This document shows positions 1 through 5,639 of a stretch of 35,919 nucleotides of DNA, in pieces. Under the pieces are notes generated by a model that did not search any database, was not told where the DNA came from, and saw only the letters and a program-made list of their open reading frames with translations. The stretch lies in the IMG/VR virus record IMGVR_UViG_3300010370_000105, positions 1 to 35,919 of that record; one strand, given 5' to 3'. Numbering within the stretch: the stretch's first letter is position 1; each line of letters begins with the position of its first letter. Position numbers and translations under genes: made by a program. Source of the stretch: a virus.

Positions 1-668
1 AAATTGCAATATGCATCAAAAACTTCTGGATATGCATATTCCGACCCTAGAGTTTTGATCTTTGATTTATTCTCAATAAAAAATTTATTTAAATGACTTT
101 CATCGTGCCACACTGCAATAATATTATGATTCAAATCATCATTTACTCTATCATTAAGAGTTTCAATCATCTTTAAAACATATGGAACTTTTCCTCCCCA
201 TAAACATCCTTGATAATAAACTGACAGATCATCACTTTCGCTCACACAAGCTTTAGACAAAGTATTGACTTCAAATGCTCCAGGAAATTTTTCGTGTGGG
301 TGCATTTGAAGAAAATGGCAAGGATGATGGACGCCAAAAAATAACTTTGTGTTATCAAAAAAATCTTCTTCTAAGACATCATTCACAACAAGAGTGTCTG
401 CATCAAGAAAAATAAACCAATCACATTGTTCAATTTCAGATTTTGCTTTCTGAATAATTTCAAATCGTTTTAGTGTGATATAAGGCCAATCTAAATGCTC
501 TTGAGAATAGATGGTTACATTTTCGGGAACATCATCAAGTTCACCGTCAGTGAAAACTAGAAATTTCTTTTCTGATTTTGGAAGAAAATATTTTTCTATA
601 TTTTCATAATATTTGGGTAAAAAATTTAAATACTTTCCTGTTCCGATAAAACAAATAGCAACTTTCAT
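1..668 (-). CDS. Family 6 glycosyltransferase (ABO / alpha-1,3-Gal type), 3' end cut by the window
   Basis: The reading frame starts at 668 and is open to the window edge, giving 222 residues without a stop. It begins MKVAICFIGTGKYLNF. A DAD metal-binding motif sits in DWFIFLDADTLVV, followed by HHPCHF, YYQGCLWGGK and AVWHDESHLNKFF. The last motif is nearly identical to the conserved acceptor-site block of vertebrate ABO and alpha-1,3-galactosyltransferases (family GT6). It should transfer Gal or GalNAc from a UDP-sugar to an acceptor glycan. The start codon overlaps the stop of the upstream fucosyltransferase (TGATG), so the two are probably translated together. Bacterial GT6 members usually have NxN instead of DxD, so this copy keeps the vertebrate-type metal site. 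The family call is firm; donor and acceptor are inferred. Confidence 0.9.
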   Translation of the reverse strand, partial: MKVAICFIGTGKYLNFLPKYYENIEKYFLPKSEKKFLVFTDGELDDVPENVTIYSQEHLDWPYITLKRFEIIQKAKSEIEQCDWFIFLDADTLVVNDVLEEDFFDNTKLFFGVHHPCHFLQMHPHEKFPGAFEVNTLSKACVSESDDLSVYYQGCLWGGKVPYVLKMIETLNDRVNDDLNHNIIAVWHDESHLNKFFIENKSKIKTLGSEYAYPEVFDAYCN

Positions 669-1459
669 CAAAGTATCACCCACTCCTCTGGAATTAAATC
701 TTTAGTATCTAGGTGCTCATTATCAGAACCAGTAAACCATTCAAAAGGAGAAACAATTTTCTCGCTTTCAGATAGCCAAGCTCCCCACCAAGAAAAAGAT
801 GAATTTGCAATGATATGTCCTTTACATAAGGTCATTAAACACATATCAATGTAATTTGAATTTTTTTCTGCAATTAAAAATCTATCGTCAGAAAAAATTG
901 ATTGTGTCCGACACCAATCCGAATCATCAGAAAAAACTAAAACAGTAGAAGATTCGTCAAATTCTTTTAATGCATTTTCATAATAACTCAAATTCAACAC
1001 AGTATGATTTGAATTTGTAATATAATCAGTTCTACGAATATGAAGTGAAATTGGATTTTTTAACTCGGAAATCATCTCTTGACAAGGAATCTTGATTTCA
1101 TCTTTAAATTCAAAGTCTCCTTTGATTTCAGATTTTATATGTTTGAAGTACTTTTCAGATTGAAAAAATCCAAACAATGAGCACCAATCTGGACATTGGC
1201 TGTACAATTTTTCATCAAATGAAAATCCACTCTCAGAAATAACTGGCCTGTCTACATCAATATATTGAACATTTAATTGAGTAGTATTTGACATTTTAAA
1301 TGGGACAAAGAGTTGATGATCTTCCCACTCATTTTGATTTTTTGATGAAGGAATGCAATACTCATATTCATTGTTTCTTGCAATTCCTTTAAGAGCAGCA
1401 AATTGGAACATTTGATTTCCAAGTCTGCCTAATTTTCCTAAATGATTAAATCCTATCAT
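668..1459 (-). CDS. Alpha-1,2-fucosyltransferase family (GT11)
   Basis: A GDP-fucose-dependent fucosyltransferase of family GT11. The N terminus has LGRLGNQMFQFAALKG, the typical GLGNQMFQ nucleotide-binding start. H-x-R-R-x-D-Y follows near residue 145 (LHIRRTDY), and the C-terminal block reads ANSSFSWWGAWLS. About 263 residues is normal for the family. An earlier ATG at 1468 adds three residues, but the GGTGG Shine-Dalgarno-like sequence lies 9 nt before the ATG at 1459, so that start is preferred. The gene overlaps the downstream GT6 gene by one base. Together they probably modify a surface glycan or lipopolysaccharide of the host, or a virion glycan; that role is inferred. Confidence 0.9.
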   Translation of the reverse strand: MIGFNHLGKLGRLGNQMFQFAALKGIARNNEYEYCIPSSKNQNEWEDHQLFVPFKMSNTTQLNVQYIDVDRPVISESGFSFDEKLYSQCPDWCSLFGFFQSEKYFKHIKSEIKGDFEFKDEIKIPCQEMISELKNPISLHIRRTDYITNSNHTVLNLSYYENALKEFDESSTVLVFSDDSDWCRTQSIFSDDRFLIAEKNSNYIDMCLMTLCKGHIIANSSFSWWGAWLSESEKIVSPFEWFTGSDNEHLDTKDLIPEEWVIL

Positions 1460-1495
1460 ATGAGCCATCCACCATATAAAAAAGAGAGGTATTAA

Positions 1496-1729
1496 TCAAC
1501 CTCCCATAAAAAGTTGAATCAACTTTGAAATTTCAGTAAATCCAAAAAATGCTGAAAGGAACAATACGTCCCAAAGTTTTAATTTGAGTGCAAAGGGGAC
1601 GGTAAGAGTCCCCCCAATACACTTGATTAGTAATCCGTATTTGAAATCGCCCCACAACATAATCTGATAGCCGATCATCAAAAATATATTTCCAAGATAA
1701 CGTAAGGTATCTTCTTTTGTGAGACGCAT
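1496..1729 (-). CDS. Small membrane protein, function unknown
   Basis: A 77-residue protein with two or three hydrophobic segments (about residues 11-28, 32-47 and 51-72), so probably an integral membrane protein. No motif identifies a function. The start codon is embedded in ACTAAATAATG, a late-promoter-like word, so if that box is used the message would be almost leaderless. It lies at the 3' end of the chain of small genes running from 4826. Small hydrophobic ORFs are common in such accessory regions of T4-like phages. Confidence 0.6.
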   Translation of the reverse strand: MRLTKEDTLRYLGNIFLMIGYQIMLWGDFKYGLLIKCIGGTLTVPFALKLKLWDVLFLSAFFGFTEISKLIQLFMGG

Positions 1730-1756
1730 TATTTAGTTTGCAAGATTCAAAACTAT

Positions 1757-1972
1757 TTAAGCAACTTCTGCAGTTTCTAGATCATTATACACATACTCCA
1801 TTAGCATATCATAATCATCTAGAGGATCACCAGAAAAAACTACTCCTTGATTTTCATAATAACGACGAACTTTTTTATAAAGTTTTGGATTTTTTACATC
1901 AAGATAGATTTCACCATTTGCAGCAGAACGAAGTGACTGAATGTCTTTTTTGAATTTAGAAACGAGAGTCAT
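1757..1972 (-). CDS. Conserved-type small hypothetical protein
   Basis: Starting at the internal ATG at 1972 gives a 71-residue, charged, soluble protein beginning MTLVSKFKKDIQSLRSAANG. The frame is open further upstream to 2068, but that extension overlaps the Phd-like gene and has a different composition, so the shorter start is preferred. It contains YYENQGVVFSGDPLDDYDM and ends in an acidic tail. I do not recognise a family. It is not an obvious toxin partner for the neighbouring Phd-like gene, since the spacing is 73 nt and no toxin motif is visible. Confidence 0.6.
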   Translation of the reverse strand: MTLVSKFKKDIQSLRSAANGEIYLDVKNPKLYKKVRRYYENQGVVFSGDPLDDYDMLMEYVYNDLETAEVA

Positions 1973-2045
1973 TGATTTAAATGTCAACAAAGTAAGTATA
2001 GAATGAATGGAACCAAAAGTCAAGATGGACAGTTGAAAAAGTGGC

Positions 2046-2243
2046 TCAACATCCCTCTTCGTGATCACGATGAAGTTCTACATAATCATCAACTCCAAGA
2101 TTCACAATTTCTTTATAAGGAACAATGACTGCATTTCCTTCATCACTAGTAATGATAAAGGATTCGCCATTTTCAACTCTATTCATCAGAGCATCAAAAT
2201 TTGCTTGAAATTCTTCAACAGTAAAGGTTTCTAGATTTTCCAT
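2046..2243 (-). CDS. Phd/YefM-like antitoxin-type protein
   Basis: A 65-residue protein. VEEFQANFDALMNRVENGESFIIT followed by GNAVIVPYKE matches the N-terminal DNA-binding fold of Phd/YefM antitoxins: a helix with regularly spaced hydrophobics, the VENGE turn, a strand, then AVIVPY. In that family the fold binds operator DNA and a C-terminal tail neutralises the toxin. Here the tail (EIVNLGVDDYVELHRDHEEGC) is short and acidic and no toxin is evident next to it. It may act as a repressor or counter a host toxin; both are inference. The fold assignment is moderate. Confidence 0.65.
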   Translation of the reverse strand: MENLETFTVEEFQANFDALMNRVENGESFIITSDEGNAVIVPYKEIVNLGVDDYVELHRDHEEGC

Positions 2244-2254
2244 AATAAGTTAGA

Positions 2255-2413
2255 TCAATGAGTTTTTTCTACAATTGAAATTACGCCGTGAGCATAAAAG
2301 AATAGAAGAACCGAACCAATCAAGAATGAAATCAAAGAGGCAGTTTTGTTATGCTTATCTATTGCCTTTGCAATAGATTGATCAATCATTTCTTGAATCT
2401 CTTCAGGAGTCAT
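2255..2413 (-). CDS. Small single-pass membrane protein
   Basis: Starting at the ATG at 2413 gives 52 residues: MTPEEIQEMIDQSIAKAI followed by a charged linker and one hydrophobic segment, ASLISFLIGSVLLFFYAHGV. An in-frame ATG at 2467 would add 18 basic residues but would lie inside the preceding ORF. The start at 2413 overlaps the 3' end of the 51-residue ORF upstream by 11 nt, a typical coupled junction in this operon. Function unknown. Confidence 0.6.
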   Translation of the reverse strand: MTPEEIQEMIDQSIAKAIDKHNKTASLISFLIGSVLLFFYAHGVISIVEKTH

Positions 2414-2558
2414 TTTTTTCGCCAAAGAATTTGGAAAGTGGATCTTTTCTTGTTTTTGCGATTTCACAGGCTCGTTGATAAAACATATTGTTTGTATTTC
2501 CAGATTGTTCCATAACCGATTTAATTTTTATCCAGTTTTGGTAGGTATGGTCGTCCAT
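2403..2558 (-). CDS. Small hypothetical protein, translationally coupled
   Basis: A 51-residue ORF beginning MDDHTYQNWIKIKSVMEQSG and ending LSKFFGEKND before TGA. Its ATG shares the terminal A of the TGA of the preceding gene (TGATG at 2560-2556), which is strong support for a real coupled gene. The composition is mixed and soluble, with one cysteine and no recognisable domain. It overlaps the next ORF at its 3' end. Function unknown. Confidence 0.65.
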   Translation of the reverse strand: MDDHTYQNWIKIKSVMEQSGNTNNMFYQRACEIAKTRKDPLSKFFGEKNDS

Positions 2559-2815
2559 CAACGAACCTCAAAATCTAGTTTTCTTACTTTACGTTTACGT
2601 CTTTCTTCTTGCCATTGCATATCCTCATAAGTCAAGACTCCAGTAGAAGTATTGGTTCTTGTAGATGATAGCATCACAATCTGAGACAAGTCAAGTGCGG
2701 TTATGACACCTCCGCGAATGGTCGCCATATTCGGACATCCACAAGTTACAGTTTTGACCGGATGCCCTTCAAGTTCTTTGTTGCATACTTTACAACGAAT
2801 TTTAACATTTTCCAT
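2558..2815 (-). CDS. Small zinc-ribbon-like hypothetical protein
   Basis: An 85-residue protein beginning MENVKIRCKVCNKELEGHPV, then TVTCGCPNMATI. The CxxC followed about 17 residues later by CxC suggests a single zinc-binding site. The C terminus is basic (EERRKRKVRKLDFEVR). It starts immediately after the Dps-like gene stop and is coupled to the next ORF by TGATG. A nucleic-acid-binding role is possible but not shown. Confidence 0.7.
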   Translation of the reverse strand: MENVKIRCKVCNKELEGHPVKTVTCGCPNMATIRGGVITALDLSQIVMLSSTRTNTSTGVLTYEDMQWQEERRKRKVRKLDFEVR

Positions 2816-2816
2816 T

Positions 2817-3260
2817 TTATTGAATATGAGATCTTAATTGCCAAACAAATTTTCCGTGAGATTCCATTAAGTCTTGAACCAGATTTGCGGTTGCAAATTG
2901 ATTTTGACTCTCTGCCTCTTTGGAAATATCAGTTAAAATTGAAATCAACGTTTGATTGTCTGAAAGCAATTGAGAAATCATTGTTTTATCATCAATTCCT
3001 TGAGCACTATTCGCCGCTTGATCAATTAAAGTAACTTCCGTCATTCGGCTCAAAGTGCTCACAGGTTTAATATTTAAATATCTCATATGTTCTGCGAGAC
3101 GATCAATTTCTTCAAACATTGCTTCATATTGACCACCAAAAAGTTGATGAAGTTGAGTAAAATCTGGACCAACTACGTTCCAATGATAAACCCAAGTCTT
3201 ATGAAACAACACAAAAAGTGACGCTTGAGCATCACTTAGAAGTTTGAATAATTTTTCCAT
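2817..3260 (-). CDS. Dps-like ferritin (DNA starvation protection protein)
   Basis: A 147-residue four-helix protein of the Dps/ferritin-like superfamily. From the ATG at 3260 the dinuclear ferroxidase ligands fall at H26, H38, D53 and E57. This spacing of 12, 15 and 4 residues is the same as in Listeria Dps, within FHKTWVYHWNVVGPDF and EEIDRLAEHMR. Dps assembles as a dodecamer that oxidises and stores iron and protects DNA from hydroxyl radicals. A longer start at 3305 exists, but the extra residues are not Dps-like and would cross the CATAAATA box at 3281-3288. That box suggests late expression. In a phage it could protect DNA in the cell or manage iron; that is inference. Confidence 0.85.
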   Translation of the reverse strand: MEKLFKLLSDAQASLFVLFHKTWVYHWNVVGPDFTQLHQLFGGQYEAMFEEIDRLAEHMRYLNIKPVSTLSRMTEVTLIDQAANSAQGIDDKTMISQLLSDNQTLISILTDISKEAESQNQFATANLVQDLMESHGKFVWQLRSHIQ

Positions 3261-3279
3261 TATTAACTGAATTTTTCTA

Positions 3280-3453
3280 TTATTTATGAGTTTTGGATAA
3301 CTCAAAATAAAGTTTATAATATTTCTTCTTCAGTTCGGCAATTTTCTCCATATCCTCATCAAAACCCATATACTTCAAAAGCTGATAAGAACCTTCTAGT
3401 TCACTGATTAAACGAAGAATATTTACGGGAATAACTTCAAGAGAATCGTTCAT
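3280..3453 (-). CDS. Small hypothetical protein coupled to the methyltransferase gene
   Basis: A 57-residue ORF beginning MNDSLEVIPVNILRLISELE and ending ELSKTHK before TAA. Its start overlaps the methyltransferase stop as ATGA (3453-3450), supporting translation. Mostly helical and charged, with no recognised domain. Its stop codon lies inside the CATAAATA box of the Dps-like gene. Confidence 0.65.
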   Translation of the reverse strand: MNDSLEVIPVNILRLISELEGSYQLLKYMGFDEDMEKIAELKKKYYKLYFELSKTHK

Positions 3454-4239
3454 TGGAAAAAATCTTCTAATGAAACTTTGTTATCTACTTCTTGAATTCG
3501 GTTTACGGCAATCTTAAAATACTCAGATTCATTTTCAATTCCAATAAAGTTACGCTTTTCCATTACTGCAGCAACACCAGTCGTTCCAGATCCCATTGTA
3601 TTATCCAAAATCACATCATTCTCATTGCTATAAGTGCGAATCAAATATCTCATTAGATCCACTGGTTTTTGAGTTGGATGAAATCCCTTCTCTTGTTTGA
3701 ACTTTAGAATTGTCTTTGGATAACGAGATCCATCAGGATTATCACGATGCTGACTTTTTGCACTTCCATAGACCTCACCAATTTTACTTTGTTCTGAGGA
3801 AAATCCACTGTAAGGAGTTGAATACCACATCTGAGGATTATAGACTGGTTTTTTTCTATAGAAGACTAAAATGTTCTCGTGAGATTTTAATGGCATATTC
3901 TTCGCATTCATTGGATTCGTTCCTTGAGGCTTCTCCCAAATCCACTCATAACGAAAATCATTTAAATTTGAATGAGCAAGAATCGTAGTAAAAGGCTGTG
4001 CAGCAGTAAAAATCATTGCTGCATTTTCTGTACAGATTCTATAGTAGTGATTCCACAATTCATTCAATGGAAGTGTAGAATCCCAAGAGCAAGCAGTAGT
4101 GCTAACCGTAGGGGAGATCGCAGAGAATCAGATTCACTGAATTCTCTGCAATACTCTTCATAGCTTCAAGACAATCTGCTTGAACTAAGCTATTTGGAGT
4201 AATCTCCCCTACTTGATTTTGAATGATGTTAAAGGTCAT
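3450..4239 (-). CDS. DNA methyltransferase (N6-adenine or N4-cytosine type), interrupted by a frameshift
   Basis: An S-adenosylmethionine-dependent amino-methyltransferase. The start at 4239 (MTFNIIQNQVGEITPN) overlaps the previous gene as ATGA. The catalytic motif IV is DLPYG (residues 41-45). The C-terminal SAM-binding motif reads LDNTMGSGTTGVAA, preceded by HPTQKPVDLMRYLI; motif IV before motif I is the beta-class order. After DLPYG the frame meets TAG at 4104-4102, while the +1 frame continues with STTACSWDSTLPLNELW to the stop at 3450. Removing one T from GGTTAGC restores a continuous protein of about 262 residues. It may be a real frameshift, an assembly error, or rarely a programmed +1 shift. 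It lies directly behind a possible restriction endonuclease gene. Confidence 0.8.
4101..4107 (-). other. Frameshift site in the DNA methyltransferase gene
   Basis: The minus-strand heptamer GGTTAGC follows the TAC codon of DLPY. In frame it reads Gly-stop; one base fewer (GGTAGC) gives Gly-Ser and joins the two halves of the methyltransferase exactly. The stop after a possible slip codon superficially resembles +1 frameshift sites, but GGT to GTT re-pairing would be poor. Confidence 0.75.
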
Positions 4240-4826
4240 TGAATTTTAATTTCTTCTATGTAATCAAACATTTTTGATTGAATATTCAGAATCCACAATT
4301 GATCTGATAAACTCTTACGAATTTCTGCTTCATAGTTTTCAGTTACACATTTCCATCCGGTATGATTTCCATTTCTTCCAATTTTATTCTTCCATTCTCT
4401 ATTCGCGAATTGCAAATGAGTTGAATCAATCACGATAAAATAATACTTGATGAGATTTCTTTTCCATTCTTTCGGATCCACAGAAAGAAGAAAGATATAA
4501 TCGTCGTGTTTTGAATCTAAAAATTCTAGCTTTTCTTGAAGTGTTTTATGTTTTTGAAGTCTTGATCCACTGATGCTTTTGAGTATTCTATTTGTAGAAT
4601 CGTAGACTCCAGTCTTATTGCTGATTCTGATTTCGGATTGAAGTATTTTCTGATCTCTTCCCGGCTGATGATCAAAGTTTGGTTTCCAATCAGTCGGTTG
4701 ATGAATGGCTGCAAATGAATTAGAACATATTTCCTCCCATAACGTTGCTTTACATTGTTGTCTGTAACATTGGTGATGTAATGTTAGATAAGTTTTGATG
4801 TGTTTCGCGAGTTCATTATAATTCAT
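4236..4826 (-). CDS. Hypothetical protein, candidate restriction-type nuclease
   Basis: A 196-residue protein with no family I can name with certainty. It contains PNFDHQPGRDQKILQ, then SEIRISNKTG, then SRLQKHKTLQEKLEFL and YIFLLSVDPKEW. The D ... E-x(5)-K arrangement in RDQ...SEIRISNK resembles a PD-(D/E)xK nuclease core. The gene ends in an ATGA overlap with a DNA methyltransferase gene, the usual layout of a type II restriction-modification pair. The nuclease role is inferred mainly from this context. It is the first protein gene downstream of the left end of the tRNA island. Confidence 0.5.
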   Translation of the reverse strand: MNYNELAKHIKTYLTLHHQCYRQQCKATLWEEICSNSFAAIHQPTDWKPNFDHQPGRDQKILQSEIRISNKTGVYDSTNRILKSISGSRLQKHKTLQEKLEFLDSKHDDYIFLLSVDPKEWKRNLIKYYFIVIDSTHLQFANREWKNKIGRNGNHTGWKCVTENYEAEIRKSLSDQLWILNIQSKMFDYIEEIKIQ

Positions 4827-4849
4827 TATGTATTTTCTTTCTTATACAG

Positions 4850-4892
4850 TTGAAACCTCATAAGACTTTTTGAGGATCTTATGAGGTTTCAA
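4850..4892 (-). other. Perfect 16-bp hairpin after the tRNA-Pro-like gene
   Basis: Arms 4850-4865 and 4877-4892 are perfectly complementary, with an 11-nt loop. It begins two bases beyond the 3' end of the tRNA-Pro-like gene. There is no U-tract, so it is more likely a processing or stability element than an intrinsic terminator. Confidence 0.7.
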
Positions 4893-4894
4893 AT

Positions 4895-4964
4895 CGGGAT
4901 GGAAGGTACTGCCCCCTCTTCGCTGCGACCCAAACGCAGAGTTATACTTTTCTACTACATCCCG
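4895..4964 (-). tRNA. tRNA-Pro(UGG)-like, with non-canonical D- and T-loops
   Basis: The acceptor stem CGGGATG/CATCCCG is perfect and is the typical tRNA-Pro acceptor. It is followed by U8-A9. The anticodon stem CTGCG/CGCAG carries loop TTTGGGT, giving anticodon UGG. The T-stem GAGGG/CCTTC (one G-U) carries loop GGCAGTA instead of TTCRANY, and the D-loop AAAAGTA lacks GG. Length is 70 nt plus discriminator A. It is either a tRNA with an altered elbow or a decaying gene. Confidence 0.55.
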
Positions 4965-4970
4965 GTGAAT

Positions 4971-5000
4971 TTAAGAACTCTTGTTTGTGTGAGTTCTTAA
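4971..5000 (-). other. Hairpin between tRNA-Gly and tRNA-Pro
   Basis: A 10-bp perfect stem (4971-4980 with 4991-5000) and a 10-nt loop lie directly 3' of tRNA-Gly. There is no clear U-run, so it is probably a processing punctuation or weak terminator. Confidence 0.55.
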
Positions 5001-5002
5001 AA

Positions 5003-5072
5003 GCGTCCGGGGGTAGTCGAAACCCCGACCTTTGGGTGGAAACCAAAAATTTTACCGCTAAACTACGGACGC
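5003..5072 (-). tRNA. tRNA-Gly(UCC)
   Basis: The acceptor GCGTCCG/CGGACGC is perfect. The D-loop contains GG. The anticodon stem TTTGG/CCAAA has loop TTTCCAC, giving anticodon UCC for GGA codons. The T-stem GGGGT/ACCCC has a canonical loop TTCGACT. CCA is not encoded. The mature 5' end is only 10 nt downstream of the -10 box of the dedicated promoter. Confidence 0.93.
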
Positions 5073-5082
5073 ATTAGAGACA

Positions 5083-5111
5083 ATCATAAACCATAAGATT
5101 CTGATTGTCAA
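5083..5111 (-). promoter_or_regulatory. Sigma70-type promoter of tRNA-Gly (island repeat P1)
   Basis: TTGACA at 5111-5106, a 17-nt spacer, and TATGAT at 5088-5083. GACAATC of the -35 side and GATTGTC overlapping the -10 form an inverted repeat shared by most promoters of the island. Confidence 0.85.
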
Positions 5112-5117
5112 GTGATG

Positions 5118-5236
5118 GCAGGTGGGTTCCGTGAAGTGCTACTGATGTCCTCTTTTCCTTCATTTAGCCTTAGCCAACGAGAGGGATTGCACTACCTGCG
5201 TTTGATGGAGTAAGTATGTGAGTCTTACTCCATATC
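5118..5236 (-). ncRNA. Unassigned structured RNA behind promoter P2
   Basis: Promoter P2 predicts a transcript starting near 5236. It opens with a perfect 10-bp hairpin (5224-5233 with 5205-5214). Next comes an 82-nt unit closed by GCAGGT/ACCTGC (5199-5194 with 5123-5118), an inner AGTGC/GCACT stem (5193-5189 with 5139-5135), and a CCTCT/AGAGG stem. There is no open reading frame and no tRNA fold: the T-arm and anticodon arm cannot be placed. It may be a stable phage RNA comparable in position to the T4 RNAs C and D, but the identity is unknown. Confidence 0.5.
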
Positions 5237-5242
5237 AAGACA

Positions 5243-5271
5243 ATCATATGATATTTAGTTCTGATTGTCAA
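5243..5271 (-). promoter_or_regulatory. Sigma70-type promoter (island repeat P2)
   Basis: TTGACA at 5271-5266, a 17-nt spacer, TATGAT at 5248-5243, with the same GACAATC/GATTGTC dyad. It overlaps the 3' end of the small ORF at 5255-5434. Confidence 0.85.
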
Positions 5272-5434
5272 GTGCTTTTAATTTAGAACTTAAGTATTTA
5301 AGTTGTTCTATTTGATTTTCTATTTTCTTTTCAATCAAATTATCCAAAGAGCGCATATTTTGTTCTCTGAGAATTTTAGTATTCTCACGTATTCTATCAA
5401 TTTCCAACTGAAGTAATTTTTCTATTGGGGCCAT
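5255..5434 (-). CDS. Small helical hypothetical protein
   Basis: From the ATG at 5434 this is a 59-residue, strongly charged, probably coiled-coil protein (MAPIEKLLQLEIDRIRENTK ... SKLKALDNQN). A TTG 30 nt upstream could extend it, but no ribosome-binding site favours either. The helix-compatible heptads argue for a real gene; the missing Shine-Dalgarno sequence and the island context argue for caution. Its 3' end overlaps promoter P2. Confidence 0.45.
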   Translation of the reverse strand: MAPIEKLLQLEIDRIRENTKILREQNMRSLDNLIEKKIENQIEQLKYLSSKLKALDNQN

Positions 5435-5464
5435 TATACTATTATGTGTTGACGGGGAGACCAA

Positions 5465-5600
5465 TTCCCCCGGCTCAGAATGACTCTGAGACTTGATCTG
5501 ATGCCCGTGAGAGCAGAGCAGCGGCGCAGTAGGTGGTCAGATTCTACTGGCCTAAGATTTTGAGGTCTTAGGTCTTAAAGAAGGGGAGTAACCCCTTACG
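5465..5600 (-). ncRNA. Unassigned structured RNA behind promoter P3
   Basis: No protein frame is convincing here, but promoter P3 points into it and it is rich in stems. Visible pairs include CCTAAGA/TCTTAGG (loop CCTCAAAA), CAGTAG/CTACTG, CTCAGA/TCTGAG and CGGGGGA/TCTCCCCG. Taken together it looks like a multi-hairpin RNA. The first hairpin resembles an anticodon arm with an 8-nt loop, but no tRNA acceptor or T-arm can be placed. Confidence 0.4.
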
Positions 5601-5606
5601 TACTAT

Positions 5607-5635
5607 ATAGTACCTTATTTTTGGGGAGATGTCAA
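5607..5635 (-). promoter_or_regulatory. Sigma70-type promoter (P3)
   Basis: TTGACA at 5635-5630, a 17-nt spacer, TACTAT at 5612-5607. The spacer and flanks differ from the other island promoters, and the TTGACA lies at the 3' end of the HNH gene. Confidence 0.75.
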
Positions 5636-5639
5636 GAGG

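Noticed and set aside
1757-2243. A complete toxin-antitoxin pair
   Set aside because: The small protein next to the Phd-like gene has no toxin motif and is separated by 73 nt.
4850-4892. Intrinsic terminator
   Set aside because: The stem is perfect, but no T-run follows on either strand.
5118-5199. A possible tRNA or glutamine-type riboswitch in the P2 RNA
   Set aside because: The outer and inner stems are good, but no T-arm or anticodon arm can be placed. The conserved core of the glutamine (glnA / downstream-peptide) riboswitch class, as I remember it, is not present.
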